NCBI GenBank assembly: GCA_963930955.1
Contig: OZ006967.1
Span: forward strand, 1,736,001-1,800,000
Direction of reading: 5' to 3'
From: Scatomonas sp963930955
GTDB lineage: Bacteria > Bacillota > Clostridia > Lachnospirales > Lachnospiraceae
Length of the DNA: 64,000 nt
Part shown: piece by piece, positions 43,666 to 53,392 of the stretch
Numbering within the stretch: position 1 is the stretch's first letter
Layout: the number at the start of each line of letters is the position of its first letter
The notes under the pieces: generated by a model
Database searches by the model: none
Told to the model about the DNA's origin: nothing
The model's input: only the letters and a program-made list of their open reading frames with translations
Made by a program: the position numbers and the translations under genes

Positions 43666-44799
43666 ATGAAAAGCAGAGTTGTTTTAATTCCCTGTGATAG
43701 CTATGAGGAGGAGCAGGTTTACGAAAAACTGAAAAAAGGGATCCATCTGCTGGGAGGCTTGGATGCCTTTGTTCAGAAACAGGAGAAAGTGCTTCTGAAG
43801 CTGAATCTGGTCCGAAACGCCGGGGCGGAACGGGCGGTGACCACTCATCCGGCAGTGGCGGCTGCATTAGCCAGGATTTTCCGGGAAGAAGGATATGAGC
43901 ATCTGGCTGCCGGGGATTCCAGCGGATTCGGTTCCCCCCTGAAGATTATGGAAGAACTGGGGCTGGCTCCGGCATTTCAGCGGTATCACGTAAAAATGCA
44001 GGAGTTTAAGGAGGCTGTTCCCACAGAGTTTCCGGAGGGGATCCACGCAAAACGATTCATGCTGGCCCGGGAAGTGCTGGAAGCAGATGCCCTGATCAGC
44101 GTCTGCAAGATGAAAACCCACGCCCTGGAGCACATTACCGGGGCGGTGAAAAATCAGTATGGCTGTGTCCAGGGCTTTCACAAAGCCAAGGGTCATACCC
44201 TGTATTCAGATCCGGTAAGCTTTGCCCGGATGCTGGGAGATCTGAATCGGCTTGTGAAGCCCCGGCTGTATATCATGGACGGCATCACCGCCATGGAGGG
44301 CAACGGTCCCACTTCCGGAGATCCGGTTCCCATGCGTCTGCTGCTTTTGTCAGATGATCCGGTGGCCCTGGACAGCGTTTTCTGCCGCCTGGTTCATCTG
44401 GATCCCCAGCTGGTGCCCACCAATGTCCAGGGGGAGCAGATGGGACTGGGTACCTGGCGGGAGGAAAACATAGAGCTGTTGACGGAGGAAGGCCCCGTGG
44501 AGCTTTCCCGGGCGGTGAAGCGGTATGGAAACCCGGATTTCCGCGTTAAGCGCAGCCGGGAAAAAGCCCGGGGCTGGATGGGCGCTGTGGGGATTTTTAG
44601 GATCTTCCGCAGAAAGCCCAGGATCCGGGGGGATCTCTGCCGGAAATGCGGCGTCTGTGTGGAAAGCTGTCCGGTAGAGGGAAAAGCTCTGCATTTTTCC
44701 AAGGGCAGGGATAAGCCGCCGGTATATGATTATAAAAGGTGCATCCGCTGTTTCTGCTGCCAGGAAATGTGCCCTCACAGAGCGATTTATGTAAAATGA
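43666..44799 (+). CDS. DUF362 protein with C-terminal 2x[4Fe-4S] ferredoxin
   Basis: 377 aa, ATG 43666 after AAGGAG. The N-terminal DUF362 domain (KVLLKLNLV, GDSSGFGSPL, VCKMKTHALEHITGAVKN, DPVALDSVFCRL) spans ~residues 1-270. Two clusters at the C-terminus: CRKCGVCVESCP and CIRCFCCQEMCP. A cytosolic redox protein of unknown substrate. Followed at 23 bp by yqeY. Confidence 0.85.
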   Translation: MKSRVVLIPCDSYEEEQVYEKLKKGIHLLGGLDAFVQKQEKVLLKLNLVRNAGAERAVTTHPAVAAALARIFREEGYEHLAAGDSSGFGSPLKIMEELGLAPAFQRYHVKMQEFKEAVPTEFPEGIHAKRFMLAREVLEADALISVCKMKTHALEHITGAVKNQYGCVQGFHKAKGHTLYSDPVSFARMLGDLNRLVKPRLYIMDGITAMEGNGPTSGDPVPMRLLLLSDDPVALDSVFCRLVHLDPQLVPTNVQGEQMGLGTWREENIELLTEEGPVELSRAVKRYGNPDFRVKRSREKARGWMGAVGIFRIFRRKPRIRGDLCRKCGVCVESCPVEGKALHFSKGRDKPPVYDYKRCIRCFCCQEMCPHRAIYVK

Positions 44800-44821
44800 A
44801 TTTAGAAGGAGATCAAAAGCT

Positions 44822-45259
44822 ATGAATATGGAAACACTGCGGGCGGATATGGTGGCCGCCATGAAGGCAAGGGAAAAAGAAAAAAAGGAGGCGATTTCCT
44901 CCCTGGTGTCGGCGGTGAAGAAAGCCGCCATTGATGCCGGCTGCCGGGAGGATATCCCGGAGAGCATGGTGGATCAGGCCATTCTGAAAGAACTGAAAAC
45001 GGTTAAGGAGCAGCTGGATACCTGTCCGGAATCCCGGCAGGATCTGAAGGCAGAGTACCAGTTCCGCTATGATGTTATCGCCGGGTACGCCCCGAAGCAG
45101 ATGAGTCCGGAGGAGGTAAAAGCCTACATCCAGGAGCATTTTGCGGAGGTGCTGGCCACAAAGAACAAAGGGCAGATCATGAAAGCGGTTATGGGGGAAA
45201 TGAAAGGCAAGGCAGACGGCAAGGTTATCAATCAGACGGTAGCGGAGCTCTGCAGATAA
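44822..45259 (+). CDS. GatB/YqeY domain protein
   Basis: 145 aa, start ATG 44822 (AGAAGGAG). Full-length standalone YqeY: LRADMVAAMKAREKEKKEAI at the start, YAPKQMSPEEVKAYI in the middle, and GKADGKVINQTVAELCR at the end. Thought to act in tRNA-linked amidation or tRNA binding; role unproven. One base separates it from the ABC-F gene. Confidence 0.9.
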   Translation: MNMETLRADMVAAMKAREKEKKEAISSLVSAVKKAAIDAGCREDIPESMVDQAILKELKTVKEQLDTCPESRQDLKAEYQFRYDVIAGYAPKQMSPEEVKAYIQEHFAEVLATKNKGQIMKAVMGEMKGKADGKVINQTVAELCR

Positions 45260-45260
45260 G

Positions 45261-47078
45261 ATGAATCTTCTCACCGCGGAACACATTACAAAAGCATACA
45301 GCGAGAGGGCGCTGCTGGAAGACGTCACATTGGGAATCCAGGAGGGTGAAAAGATCGGGGTCATCGGCGTCAACGGCATGGGAAAGTCCACCCTGCTGCG
45401 GATTCTGGCCGGAGCTGAGAAGCCGGACGAAGGTACGGTGATCCGGGGGAGAAATGTGAAAATAGGCTACCTGCCCCAGACGCCCTGCTTTGAAGAAAAT
45501 GATACGGTACTCTCCGCTGTGCTCTCCGGGGAGTCCGGAGAAAATCCGGAGGGATTTACGAAAGAAAGCGAGGCCAGGGCCATGCTGACCCGGCTTGGGC
45601 TGGATGTATTTGACAAGCCGGTGGCAGAACTTTCCGGCGGACAGAGGAAACGGGCTGCGCTGGTCCGGGTGCTGTTGAACCCGGTGGATTTTCTGGTGCT
45701 GGATGAGCCTACCAACCATTTGGACAGTGAGATGTCCGACTGGCTGGAGGACTATCTGAACCGGTTTCGGGGAACACTGCTGATGGTGACCCACGACCGG
45801 TATTTCCTGGACCGGGTGGCGGACCGGATCCTGGAGGTGGATCAGGGGAAGGTTTACAGCTATCCCGGCAGTTACCACATTTATGTAGAGCGGAAGGAGG
45901 AACGGCTGGATATGGCCCGGGCCTCTGAGCGCAAGCGGCAGAGCATTCTGCGGACAGAACTGCAGTGGCTGGCCCGAGGGGCCAGGGCCCGTTCTACCAA
46001 GCAGAAAGCGCATATTCAGAGGATCCGGGATCTGCAGGCCGTGGAGGCGCCCGTAGAACAGAACAGCCTGGAGTTATCCTCCCTTTCTTCCCGGTTGGGG
46101 CGCAAGACCCTGGAATTGAAGGGAATCTCCAAGGCCTATGACGGCAGGCAGCTCATAGACCGTTTCACCTATATCTTCCTGAAAGGAGACCGGGTGGGCT
46201 TCGTGGGGAGAAATGGCTGCGGCAAGACCACCCTGCTGAAGATTCTTACAGGAAATCTGCAGCCGGACTCCGGAGAAGTGGAAGCGGGACAAACTGTAAA
46301 AATCGGCTACTTTTCTCAGGAAAATGAATACATGGACGAAAGCCTGAAGGCCATTGATTACGTAAAAGAGGTGGGAGAATATATCGAAACCCCTGAGGGG
46401 AAGATGACGGCATCCGCCCTTATGGAGCGTTTTCTCTTTGACGGGACTATGCAGTGGAGCCGGATCGAGAAGCTTTCCGGCGGGGAAAAACGGCGGCTGT
46501 ACCTGCTTCGGATCCTTATGGGAGCTCCCAATGTGCTGGTATTAGATGAGCCCACCAACGACCTGGATATCCAGACCCTGACCATTTTGGAGGATTACCT
46601 GGACAACTTTCAGGGGATCGTGATCGCGGTTTCTCACGACCGGTATTTTCTGGATCGGACTGTGCGCAGGATTTTTGCCTTTGAGGAAAACGGCAGGATC
46701 CGGCAGTACGAAGGCGGCTGGTCCGATTATCAGGCGGCCAGACAGCAGGAAGAGAAGGAAACCGCCGGGAAGATTCCGGCAAAACCGGTACCGGAAGAAG
46801 GGGAAAAGAAGCAGAGCCGGGAGGGGCGCGCCCACAGCCAGAAGCTGAGATTCACCTTTAAAGAACAGAGGGAATTTGAGACCATCGACGATGAGATCGC
46901 CGCTCTGGAGGAAAAGGTGGGGGAACTGGACGCGGCCATAGAGAAGGCGGCTTCCCAGTACACGAAACTGGAGGAGCTGATGAAAGAAAAAGAAGCCGCG
47001 GAGCAGGCGCTGGAGGAAAAGATGGACCGCTGGGTGTACCTGAACGATCTGGCGGAACGGATCCGGTCGGAAAAATGA
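45261..47078 (+). CDS. ABC-F ATPase (Uup-like)
   Basis: 605 aa with two ABC domains and no membrane segments. Walker A: GVNGMGKST and GRNGCGKTT. Signatures: LSGGQRKRA and LSGGEKRRL. Walker B: FLVLDEPTNHLD and VLVLDEPTNDLD. A C-terminal coiled coil (REFETIDDEIAALEEKV...) as in Uup. Such proteins act at the ribosome. No resistance-type long linker is obvious, so a housekeeping role is more likely. Directly after yqeY. Confidence 0.92.
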   Translation: MNLLTAEHITKAYSERALLEDVTLGIQEGEKIGVIGVNGMGKSTLLRILAGAEKPDEGTVIRGRNVKIGYLPQTPCFEENDTVLSAVLSGESGENPEGFTKESEARAMLTRLGLDVFDKPVAELSGGQRKRAALVRVLLNPVDFLVLDEPTNHLDSEMSDWLEDYLNRFRGTLLMVTHDRYFLDRVADRILEVDQGKVYSYPGSYHIYVERKEERLDMARASERKRQSILRTELQWLARGARARSTKQKAHIQRIRDLQAVEAPVEQNSLELSSLSSRLGRKTLELKGISKAYDGRQLIDRFTYIFLKGDRVGFVGRNGCGKTTLLKILTGNLQPDSGEVEAGQTVKIGYFSQENEYMDESLKAIDYVKEVGEYIETPEGKMTASALMERFLFDGTMQWSRIEKLSGGEKRRLYLLRILMGAPNVLVLDEPTNDLDIQTLTILEDYLDNFQGIVIAVSHDRYFLDRTVRRIFAFEENGRIRQYEGGWSDYQAARQQEEKETAGKIPAKPVPEEGEKKQSREGRAHSQKLRFTFKEQREFETIDDEIAALEEKVGELDAAIEKAASQYTKLEELMKEKEAAEQALEEKMDRWVYLNDLAERIRSEK

Positions 47079-47132
47079 CGGAAAAATCCGTTGTAAACGG
47101 TGTTTTTTTAGGAATACATACGGGTTGCACCG

Positions 47133-47161
47133 TGGACATCGGGCGCAATCAGTGTTATAAT
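47133..47161 (+). promoter_or_regulatory. Promoter of the PFOR gene
   Basis: TGGACA (47133-47138), 17-base spacer, TATAAT (47156-47161); 49 bp before the start codon. Confidence 0.7.
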
Positions 47162-47210
47162 AAACACGTATGTTTTAGAGGCAGTACATTTTTTAAGGAG
47201 GATAACAAAG

Positions 47211-50200
47211 ATGGCAAGAAAGATGAAAACCATGGATGGTAATCATGCCGCCGCTCATGCGTCTTACGCGTTTACCGATGTTGCGGCAATCTACCCGATT
47301 ACCCCGTCATCTCCCATGGCAGAAGCTACCGATGAGTGGGCGACCCAGGGGAGAAAGAACATTTTCGGACACGAAGTGCAGATCACTGAGATGCAGTCCG
47401 AGGCAGGCGCTGCAGGCGCTGTACACGGTTCTCTTTCCGCAGGCGCTCTGACTACCACCTATACGGCTTCTCAGGGTCTTCTGCTGATGATCCCGAACCT
47501 GTACAAGATCGCCGGCGAGCAGCTGCCGGGTGTGTTCAACGTATCCGCCCGTGCTCTGGCAAGCCACGCTCTGTCCATTTTCGGTGACCATTCCGACGTA
47601 TACGCATGCCGCCAGACCGGCGTTGCCATGCTGTGCGAGTCTTCCGTACAGGAAGTTATGGATCTGACCCCGGTTGCCCACCTGGCAGCGATCAAGGGCA
47701 AAGTTCCCTTTATTAACTTCTTCGACGGATTCCGTACTTCCCACGAGATCCAGAAGATCGAAACCTGGGATTACGAAGATCTGAAAGATATGGTAGATAT
47801 GGATGCGGTTGACGCCTTCAGAAAACACGCTCTGAACCCCAACCATCCCTGCCAGAGAGGTTCCGCCCAGAACCCGGATATCTTCTTCCAGGCAAGAGAG
47901 GCCTGCAACCCCTACTACGACGCTCTTCCGGCTGTTGTACAGGAGTACATGGACAAAGTAAATGAGAAGATCGGAACAGACTATAAGCTGTTCAACTACT
48001 ACGGAGCTGCTGACGCTGAGCATGTAATTGTGGCTATGGGTTCCGTGTGCGATACCATTGAGGAGACCATCGACTATCTGATGGCTGCAGGCAAGAAAGT
48101 GGGCGTTGTGAAGGTACGTCTGTACAGACCTTTCGTAGCACAGGCTCTTATCGATGCGATCCCGGATTCTGTAAAACAGATCTCCGTGCTCGACAGAACC
48201 AAAGAGCCCGGCGCACTGGGCGAGCCCCTGTATCTGGATGTAGTTGCTGCCCTGAAGGGAAGCAAATTCGATCAGATCCCTGTATTCAGCGGACGTTACG
48301 GACTGGGCTCCAAGGACACCACTCCCGCTCAGATCGTTACCGTATATGAGAACACTTCCAAGAAGCTGTTCACCATCGGTATCGTAGACGATGTGACCAA
48401 CCTGTCACTGGAAGAGGGCGCTCCGCTGGTAACCACTCCGGAAGGAACCATCAACTGCAAGTTCTGGGGTCTGGGCGCCGACGGTACCGTTGGAGCCAAC
48501 AAGAACTCCATCAAGATCATCGGCGATAACACCGATATGTATGCCCAGGCATACTTTGATTATGATTCCAAGAAATCCGGCGGTGTGACTATGTCTCACC
48601 TGCGTTTCGGCAAGAAGCCTATTAAGTCCACTTACCTGATCCATAAAGCAAACTTTGTTGCGTGCCACAATCCTTCTTATGTGAATAAATACAACATGGT
48701 TCAGGAGCTGGTAGACGGCGGCACATTCCTGCTGAACTGCGCATGGGATATGGACGGTCTTGAGAAACACCTTCCGGGCCAGGTAAAAGCCTATATCGCC
48801 AACCACAACATTAAGTTCTACACCATCGACGGTGTGAAGATCGGTATTGAGACCGGTATGGGTCCCACCCGTATCAACACCATCCTGCAGTCCGCTTTCT
48901 TCAAGCTGGCCAACATCATTCCCGAGGAGAAGGCCATCGAGCTCATGAAGGCAGCTGCCAAGGCTACCTACGGACGTAAGGGTGATGATGTGGTTCAGAA
49001 GAACTGGGCTGCCATCGATCAGGGCGCAAAGCAGGTTGTTGAGGTTCAGGTTCCCGACAGCTGGAAGAACGCTGCTGACGAGGGACTGCAGATGACTCAC
49101 GCCGAAGGCGGCAGAGCAGATGTGGTTGATTTCGTAAACAACATCCAGAGCAAGGTAAGCGCACAGGAAGGAAATTCCCTGCCTGTATCCGCTTTTAAGG
49201 ATTACGTAGATGGTTCCACACCCTCCGGTTCCTCTGCATACGAGAAACGCGGTATCGCGGTAGATGTTCCGGTTTGGAATCCCGACAACTGTATCCAGTG
49301 TAACAGATGTGCTTATGTATGTCCCCATGCCGTTATCCGTCCGGTGGCTCTCACCGAGGAGGAGGCTGCAAAGGCTCCGGAAGGCATGAAGACTCTGAAG
49401 ATGACCGGCATGGACGGCTATCAGTTCTCCATGGTAATTTCTTCTCTGGACTGTACAGGATGCGGTTCCTGCGCCAACGTATGTCCGGGCAAGAAGGGCG
49501 CCAAAGCTCTGGCTATGGAAGCTGCAGAGTCCACCATGGCACAGCAGAAATATTTCGATTACGCAGTAGAGCTGCCTGAGAAGACCGATGTGGTTGAGAA
49601 GTTCAAAGAGACTACCGTAAAGGGAAGCCAGTTCAAGAAACCGCTGCTTGAGTTCTCCGGCGCCTGCGCAGGCTGCGGCGAGACTCCGTATGCGAAGCTG
49701 ATCACCCAGCTGTTCGGCGACAGAATGTATATTGCCAACGCTACCGGATGTTCTTCCATCTGGGGCAACTCCTCACCCTCTACACCTTACACGGTGAATG
49801 CCAAGGGACAGGGCCCGGCATGGTCCAACTCTCTGTTCGAGGATAACGCCGAGTTCGGATACGGCATGCTGCTGGCTCAGAACGCACTGCGTGACGGACT
49901 GAAAGAGAAGGTAGAAGCGGTTATGGCCAATGAGAAGGCTTCCGCTGAAGTAAAAGAGGCCTGCCAGAACTGGCTGGATACCTTTGGCTGCGGCGCAACC
50001 AACGGAACCGCTACCGATAAGCTGGTATCTGTTCTGGAGGGCGTTGACTGCGATATCTGCAGAGAGATCGTTAAGAACAAAGACTTCCTGGCTAAGAAAT
50101 CCCAGTGGGTATTCGGCGGTGACGGCTGGGGCTACGACATCGGATTCGGCGGCGTTGACCATGTACTGGCCAGCGGCAAAGACATCAATGTGATGATCTT

Positions 50201-50759
50201 CGATACCGAGGTATACTCCAACACCGGCGGACAGGCTTCCAAGGCTACGCCTACCGGAGCCATCGCTCAGTTCGCTGCCGGCGGCAAGGAAGTGAAGAAG
50301 AAAGATATGGCATCCATCGCCATGAGCTACGGCTATGTATACGTTGCGCAGATCGCTATGGGCGCTGACTACAACCAGACTGTAAAAGCACTGGCTGAGG
50401 CTGAGGCATATCCGGGACCGTCTCTGGTAATCGCATATGCTCCCTGTATCAACCACGGCATCAAGAAGGGTATGAGCAAAGCTCAGACCGAGGAAGAGCT
50501 GGCTGTTAAGTCCGGATACTGGCATCTGTTCCGCTACAACCCGGCTCTGAAGGCAGAAGGCAAGGCTGCGTTCACTCTGGATTCCAAGGCTCCCACCGAG
50601 TCCTATCAGGACTTCATCAACGGAGAGGTGCGTTACAATTCTCTGAAACGCGCAAATCCGGAGAAGGCGGAGAGACTGTTCGCAAAATCCGAGCAGGAAG
50701 CAAAAGAGAGATACGCATATCTCAACAAGCTGATCACCCTGTACGGAGCAGAAGAATAA
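47211..50759 (+). CDS. nifJ: Pyruvate:ferredoxin (flavodoxin) oxidoreductase
   Basis: 1182 aa, the usual length of the single-chain enzyme. Start 47211 after TAAGGAGG. Order: pyruvate-binding domain I (AYAFTDVAAIYPITPSSPMAE), domain II and the gamma-type domain, then two clusters (CIQCNRCAYVCPHA ~residue 692, CTGCGSCANVCPG ~residue 750). A further [4Fe-4S] site uses CAGCGE, and the TPP site is GDGWGYDIGFGG with YSNTGGQASK. Converts pyruvate and CoA to acetyl-CoA, CO2 and reduced ferredoxin. Strongly biased codon use indicates high expression. Confidence 0.97.
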   Translation: MARKMKTMDGNHAAAHASYAFTDVAAIYPITPSSPMAEATDEWATQGRKNIFGHEVQITEMQSEAGAAGAVHGSLSAGALTTTYTASQGLLLMIPNLYKIAGEQLPGVFNVSARALASHALSIFGDHSDVYACRQTGVAMLCESSVQEVMDLTPVAHLAAIKGKVPFINFFDGFRTSHEIQKIETWDYEDLKDMVDMDAVDAFRKHALNPNHPCQRGSAQNPDIFFQAREACNPYYDALPAVVQEYMDKVNEKIGTDYKLFNYYGAADAEHVIVAMGSVCDTIEETIDYLMAAGKKVGVVKVRLYRPFVAQALIDAIPDSVKQISVLDRTKEPGALGEPLYLDVVAALKGSKFDQIPVFSGRYGLGSKDTTPAQIVTVYENTSKKLFTIGIVDDVTNLSLEEGAPLVTTPEGTINCKFWGLGADGTVGANKNSIKIIGDNTDMYAQAYFDYDSKKSGGVTMSHLRFGKKPIKSTYLIHKANFVACHNPSYVNKYNMVQELVDGGTFLLNCAWDMDGLEKHLPGQVKAYIANHNIKFYTIDGVKIGIETGMGPTRINTILQSAFFKLANIIPEEKAIELMKAAAKATYGRKGDDVVQKNWAAIDQGAKQVVEVQVPDSWKNAADEGLQMTHAEGGRADVVDFVNNIQSKVSAQEGNSLPVSAFKDYVDGSTPSGSSAYEKRGIAVDVPVWNPDNCIQCNRCAYVCPHAVIRPVALTEEEAAKAPEGMKTLKMTGMDGYQFSMVISSLDCTGCGSCANVCPGKKGAKALAMEAAESTMAQQKYFDYAVELPEKTDVVEKFKETTVKGSQFKKPLLEFSGACAGCGETPYAKLITQLFGDRMYIANATGCSSIWGNSSPSTPYTVNAKGQGPAWSNSLFEDNAEFGYGMLLAQNALRDGLKEKVEAVMANEKASAEVKEACQNWLDTFGCGATNGTATDKLVSVLEGVDCDICREIVKNKDFLAKKSQWVFGGDGWGYDIGFGGVDHVLASGKDINVMIFDTEVYSNTGGQASKATPTGAIAQFAAGGKEVKKKDMASIAMSYGYVYVAQIAMGADYNQTVKALAEAEAYPGPSLVIAYAPCINHGIKKGMSKAQTEEELAVKSGYWHLFRYNPALKAEGKAAFTLDSKAPTESYQDFINGEVRYNSLKRANPEKAERLFAKSEQEAKERYAYLNKLITLYGAEE

Positions 50760-51083
50760 TCGGACAGAGAGCTCTGTCAGCGATAAACAGAAGGAACCAT
50801 TCCGCGGCTGCGGGATGGTTCCTTCTTGTTTATCTGTTTTTGTTTTCTTTGCGGTATTTTCCGGGACTTTTTCCGGTCATTTTTCAGCTAAAAACAGGTA
50901 TCATAAAGAATCAGAGATACACCGGGCCGGTGAATTGTCTGTATTGTTTCCCGAAGACAAATTTTCCGGCTCTTTTTGTAGTGAGATACCAATGCACTTC
51001 CGTCTTTTTGAAGGTATACTGTTTACATCAGATGGCGGAGAGAATGACGGATGGGGTCTCCGGAGGTAAGGAGGAGCAGATAG
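50760..51083. other. Intergenic region with terminator
   Basis: Holds the PFOR terminator at 50790-50825. The remaining ~250 bp has short open stretches without ribosome sites and no recognisable gene. Confidence 0.6.
50790..50825 (+). terminator. Intrinsic terminator after PFOR
   Basis: GAAGGAACCAT...CCGC pairs with GCGG...ATGGTTCCTTC; TTGTTT follows. Confidence 0.82.
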
Positions 51084-52232
51084 ATGATGAAACAGGCGCG
51101 TAAAATAAAAGTGGTGATTGCCATGGATTCCATGAAGGGAAGTTTAAGCTCCCTGGAGGCGGGCAGGGCTGCGGCGGAGGGAATCCGGCTGGCCAGGCCG
51201 GAGGCCCGGATCGTTGTAAAACCCCTGGCCGATGGTGGAGAAGGAACTGTGGAGGCGCTGACCGCCGGTCTGGGCGGAGAATTTGTCACGGTGCCGGTTC
51301 ACGGACCTCTGGGAGAAGCGGTGACGGCCCGCTATGGGATTCTGCCGGACGGAACCGCGGTAATGGAGATGGCGGAAGCATCCGGCCTCACGCTGGTTCC
51401 CGGGGACCGGCTGGATCCCTGGCGGGCATCTACGTATGGAACGGGAGAGATGATCCGGGACGCTCTGGGAAGAGGATGCTGGGATTTTCTCATCGGGATC
51501 GGCGGCAGCGCCACCACCGATGGTGGAACGGGCATGCTGGCCGCTCTTGGCTATGAATTTCTGGACAGCAGGGGACAGCCGGCCGCCCCGGGAATTGGGG
51601 AGTTGGACCGAATTGACCGGATCTGCGCGGCAAACCGTCTGCCGGAACTGGAGCAGTGCAGTTTCCGGATTGCCTGCGATGTTTCCAATCCCCTGCTGGG
51701 AGAGCAGGGTGCCGTCTGGGTATACGGACCCCAGAAGGGTGTGAGGGAAGAAGAAAAGCCGGTGCTGGATGCCAAAATGCTGCACTTTGCGGAAAAAACA
51801 GTGGAATATACGGGAAAAGACTGCAGAAATGCGCCGGGAGCCGGGGCGGCCGGCGGACTGGGATTTGCCTTTTTGAGCTATTTCCCGGAAGCCCGTCTCC
51901 AGCCGGGCGCGGAGCTGGTGCTGGAGATTTTGGGGCTGGAACGGGAAATTGCGGAGGCCGATTTCGTGGTAACCGGAGAGGGAAGGCTGGACGCGCAGAC
52001 TTCCATGGGAAAGGCCCCCGCTGGGATAGCCCGGATAGCAAAAAAATACGGGAAAAGGGTGATCGCCTTTGCGGGACAAATCGCCGAGGATGCCGGGGCC
52101 TGCCGCCAGGCGGGGATCGACGCCTGCTTTTCGATTCTGCCGGGCGTTCTGTCCCTGGAGGAGGCCATGCGTCCCGAGACGGCGGAAAAGAATCTGAAAA
52201 GGACGGCGGAGCAGGTGTTCCGTCTGCTGTAG
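51084..52232 (+). CDS. Glycerate 2-kinase (GarK/GlxK family)
   Basis: 382 aa, ATG 51084 after AAGGAGGAG. Family marks: VVIAMDSMKGSLSSLEAG, KPLADGGEGTVEAL, GIGGSATTDGGTGMLAALG (~residue 136) and PGAGAAGGLGFAFL. Phosphorylates D-glycerate with ATP, feeding lower glycolysis. Convergent with the ABC permease gene, eight bases apart. Confidence 0.93.
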   Translation: MMKQARKIKVVIAMDSMKGSLSSLEAGRAAAEGIRLARPEARIVVKPLADGGEGTVEALTAGLGGEFVTVPVHGPLGEAVTARYGILPDGTAVMEMAEASGLTLVPGDRLDPWRASTYGTGEMIRDALGRGCWDFLIGIGGSATTDGGTGMLAALGYEFLDSRGQPAAPGIGELDRIDRICAANRLPELEQCSFRIACDVSNPLLGEQGAVWVYGPQKGVREEEKPVLDAKMLHFAEKTVEYTGKDCRNAPGAGAAGGLGFAFLSYFPEARLQPGAELVLEILGLEREIAEADFVVTGEGRLDAQTSMGKAPAGIARIAKKYGKRVIAFAGQIAEDAGACRQAGIDACFSILPGVLSLEEAMRPETAEKNLKRTAEQVFRLL

Positions 52233-52240
52233 GCGCCGGC

Positions 52241-53392
52241 TTATGCCTGCCGGACCATCCGCCGATTTACCGCTAGTGTCAGACAGAGAAAAGCCAGCGC
52301 AAAGCTTCCCTGGATCAGAAAGCCCTGGGTGATGGTGGAGCGCAGGGGGCCGGTCAGGGCTGTATGGGTGCCCAGCTCCCGGTTGATGATCTCATACCAG
52401 TAGAAGGGCAGAAACCGGGAGAAGCGCAGCACAGTTTCGCTGAGCAGTTCCAGCGGTACGAAGACGCCGCAGAGAAAACTGCATCCCAGCCCCAGGATGT
52501 TGGCCATGGCATTGATAGCATTGTCATCGTGAACAAGCGTGCCCACCAGAAAAGCCAGGGAGGCGGCGTCCGCCAGGAGCAGCAGAGTATTGGCCAGATA
52601 CCAGGGCAGCAGGGCGTCCGTATAAAAATCGAGACCGCCGAAAAACAGGGGCAGTGCCATGCTGCAGCCCCAGAATACCAGGAACAGGAGCAGAAAGGCG
52701 GCGCTACCCTGCAGAAACTGTCCGGTGGGAGAGACCGGAGAGGCGTTCAGACGCATCCGGATGTCCCGGTTCCGGAAAGCCTTCAGAATGTAACTGACGC
52801 TGTAGATCAGAACAGCCAGAAACAGATAGGGAAGATACTGAAACATGGCGGCGTAGGTGTGGATCTCGGTCTTCCCGGTATCCAGAAGTTTTATGTCAGA
52901 GCCTGTGCCGGAAACGGAGAGTACCTTTTCCGCTGCCTGTTCCGGAGTAAAACCGGCGCTCTGGTAAATGCGGATCTGATTCAGAAAAGCATCGATCCTG
53001 CTGTTCAGATAATAGCCCTCGGTGGAGCCGGGAACGGCGGTTACCTGCAGGGAGGCGCTGCCGCCGGAAAATTCCTGCTGGAAATGCCCGGGGATCACCA
53101 GTACATACTGGATGCTGCGGATATAGAGAGCTTCTGTGAGCGCTTCTCGGTCCAGATCGGAGACCGTAACCTGATTATCTCTGGAGAGCATCTGGATGAC
53201 CGCGCGGGACAGGGCTGTGTCATCCTGGTCCACAACGGCGATGGCTACGCTTTCCGGATGGAACATTTCTTCCTGACTTCCGCCGAAGACGTTGGCCGCC
53301 AGCAGACAGATGGCGGTAAAAATTCCGAAAAAGCCCAGCATGTAGGCGAGATTCCGCCGGATGATTTTCAGATATCCTTTAAATACTGTCAT
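52241..53392 (-). CDS. ABC-2 type permease, subunit 2
   Basis: 383 aa. One N-terminal membrane helix (~residues 17-35), a ~150-residue outer domain (DQDDTALSRAVIQML), then five helices in the C-terminal half ending in LAFLCLTLAVNRRM. Architecture of ABC-2 exporters of the YhgE/DrrB kind. Overlaps the upstream permease gene by 14 bp, so both are made together. Confidence 0.85.
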   Translation of the reverse strand: MTVFKGYLKIIRRNLAYMLGFFGIFTAICLLAANVFGGSQEEMFHPESVAIAVVDQDDTALSRAVIQMLSRDNQVTVSDLDREALTEALYIRSIQYVLVIPGHFQQEFSGGSASLQVTAVPGSTEGYYLNSRIDAFLNQIRIYQSAGFTPEQAAEKVLSVSGTGSDIKLLDTGKTEIHTYAAMFQYLPYLFLAVLIYSVSYILKAFRNRDIRMRLNASPVSPTGQFLQGSAAFLLLFLVFWGCSMALPLFFGGLDFYTDALLPWYLANTLLLLADAASLAFLVGTLVHDDNAINAMANILGLGCSFLCGVFVPLELLSETVLRFSRFLPFYWYEIINRELGTHTALTGPLRSTITQGFLIQGSFALAFLCLTLAVNRRMVRQA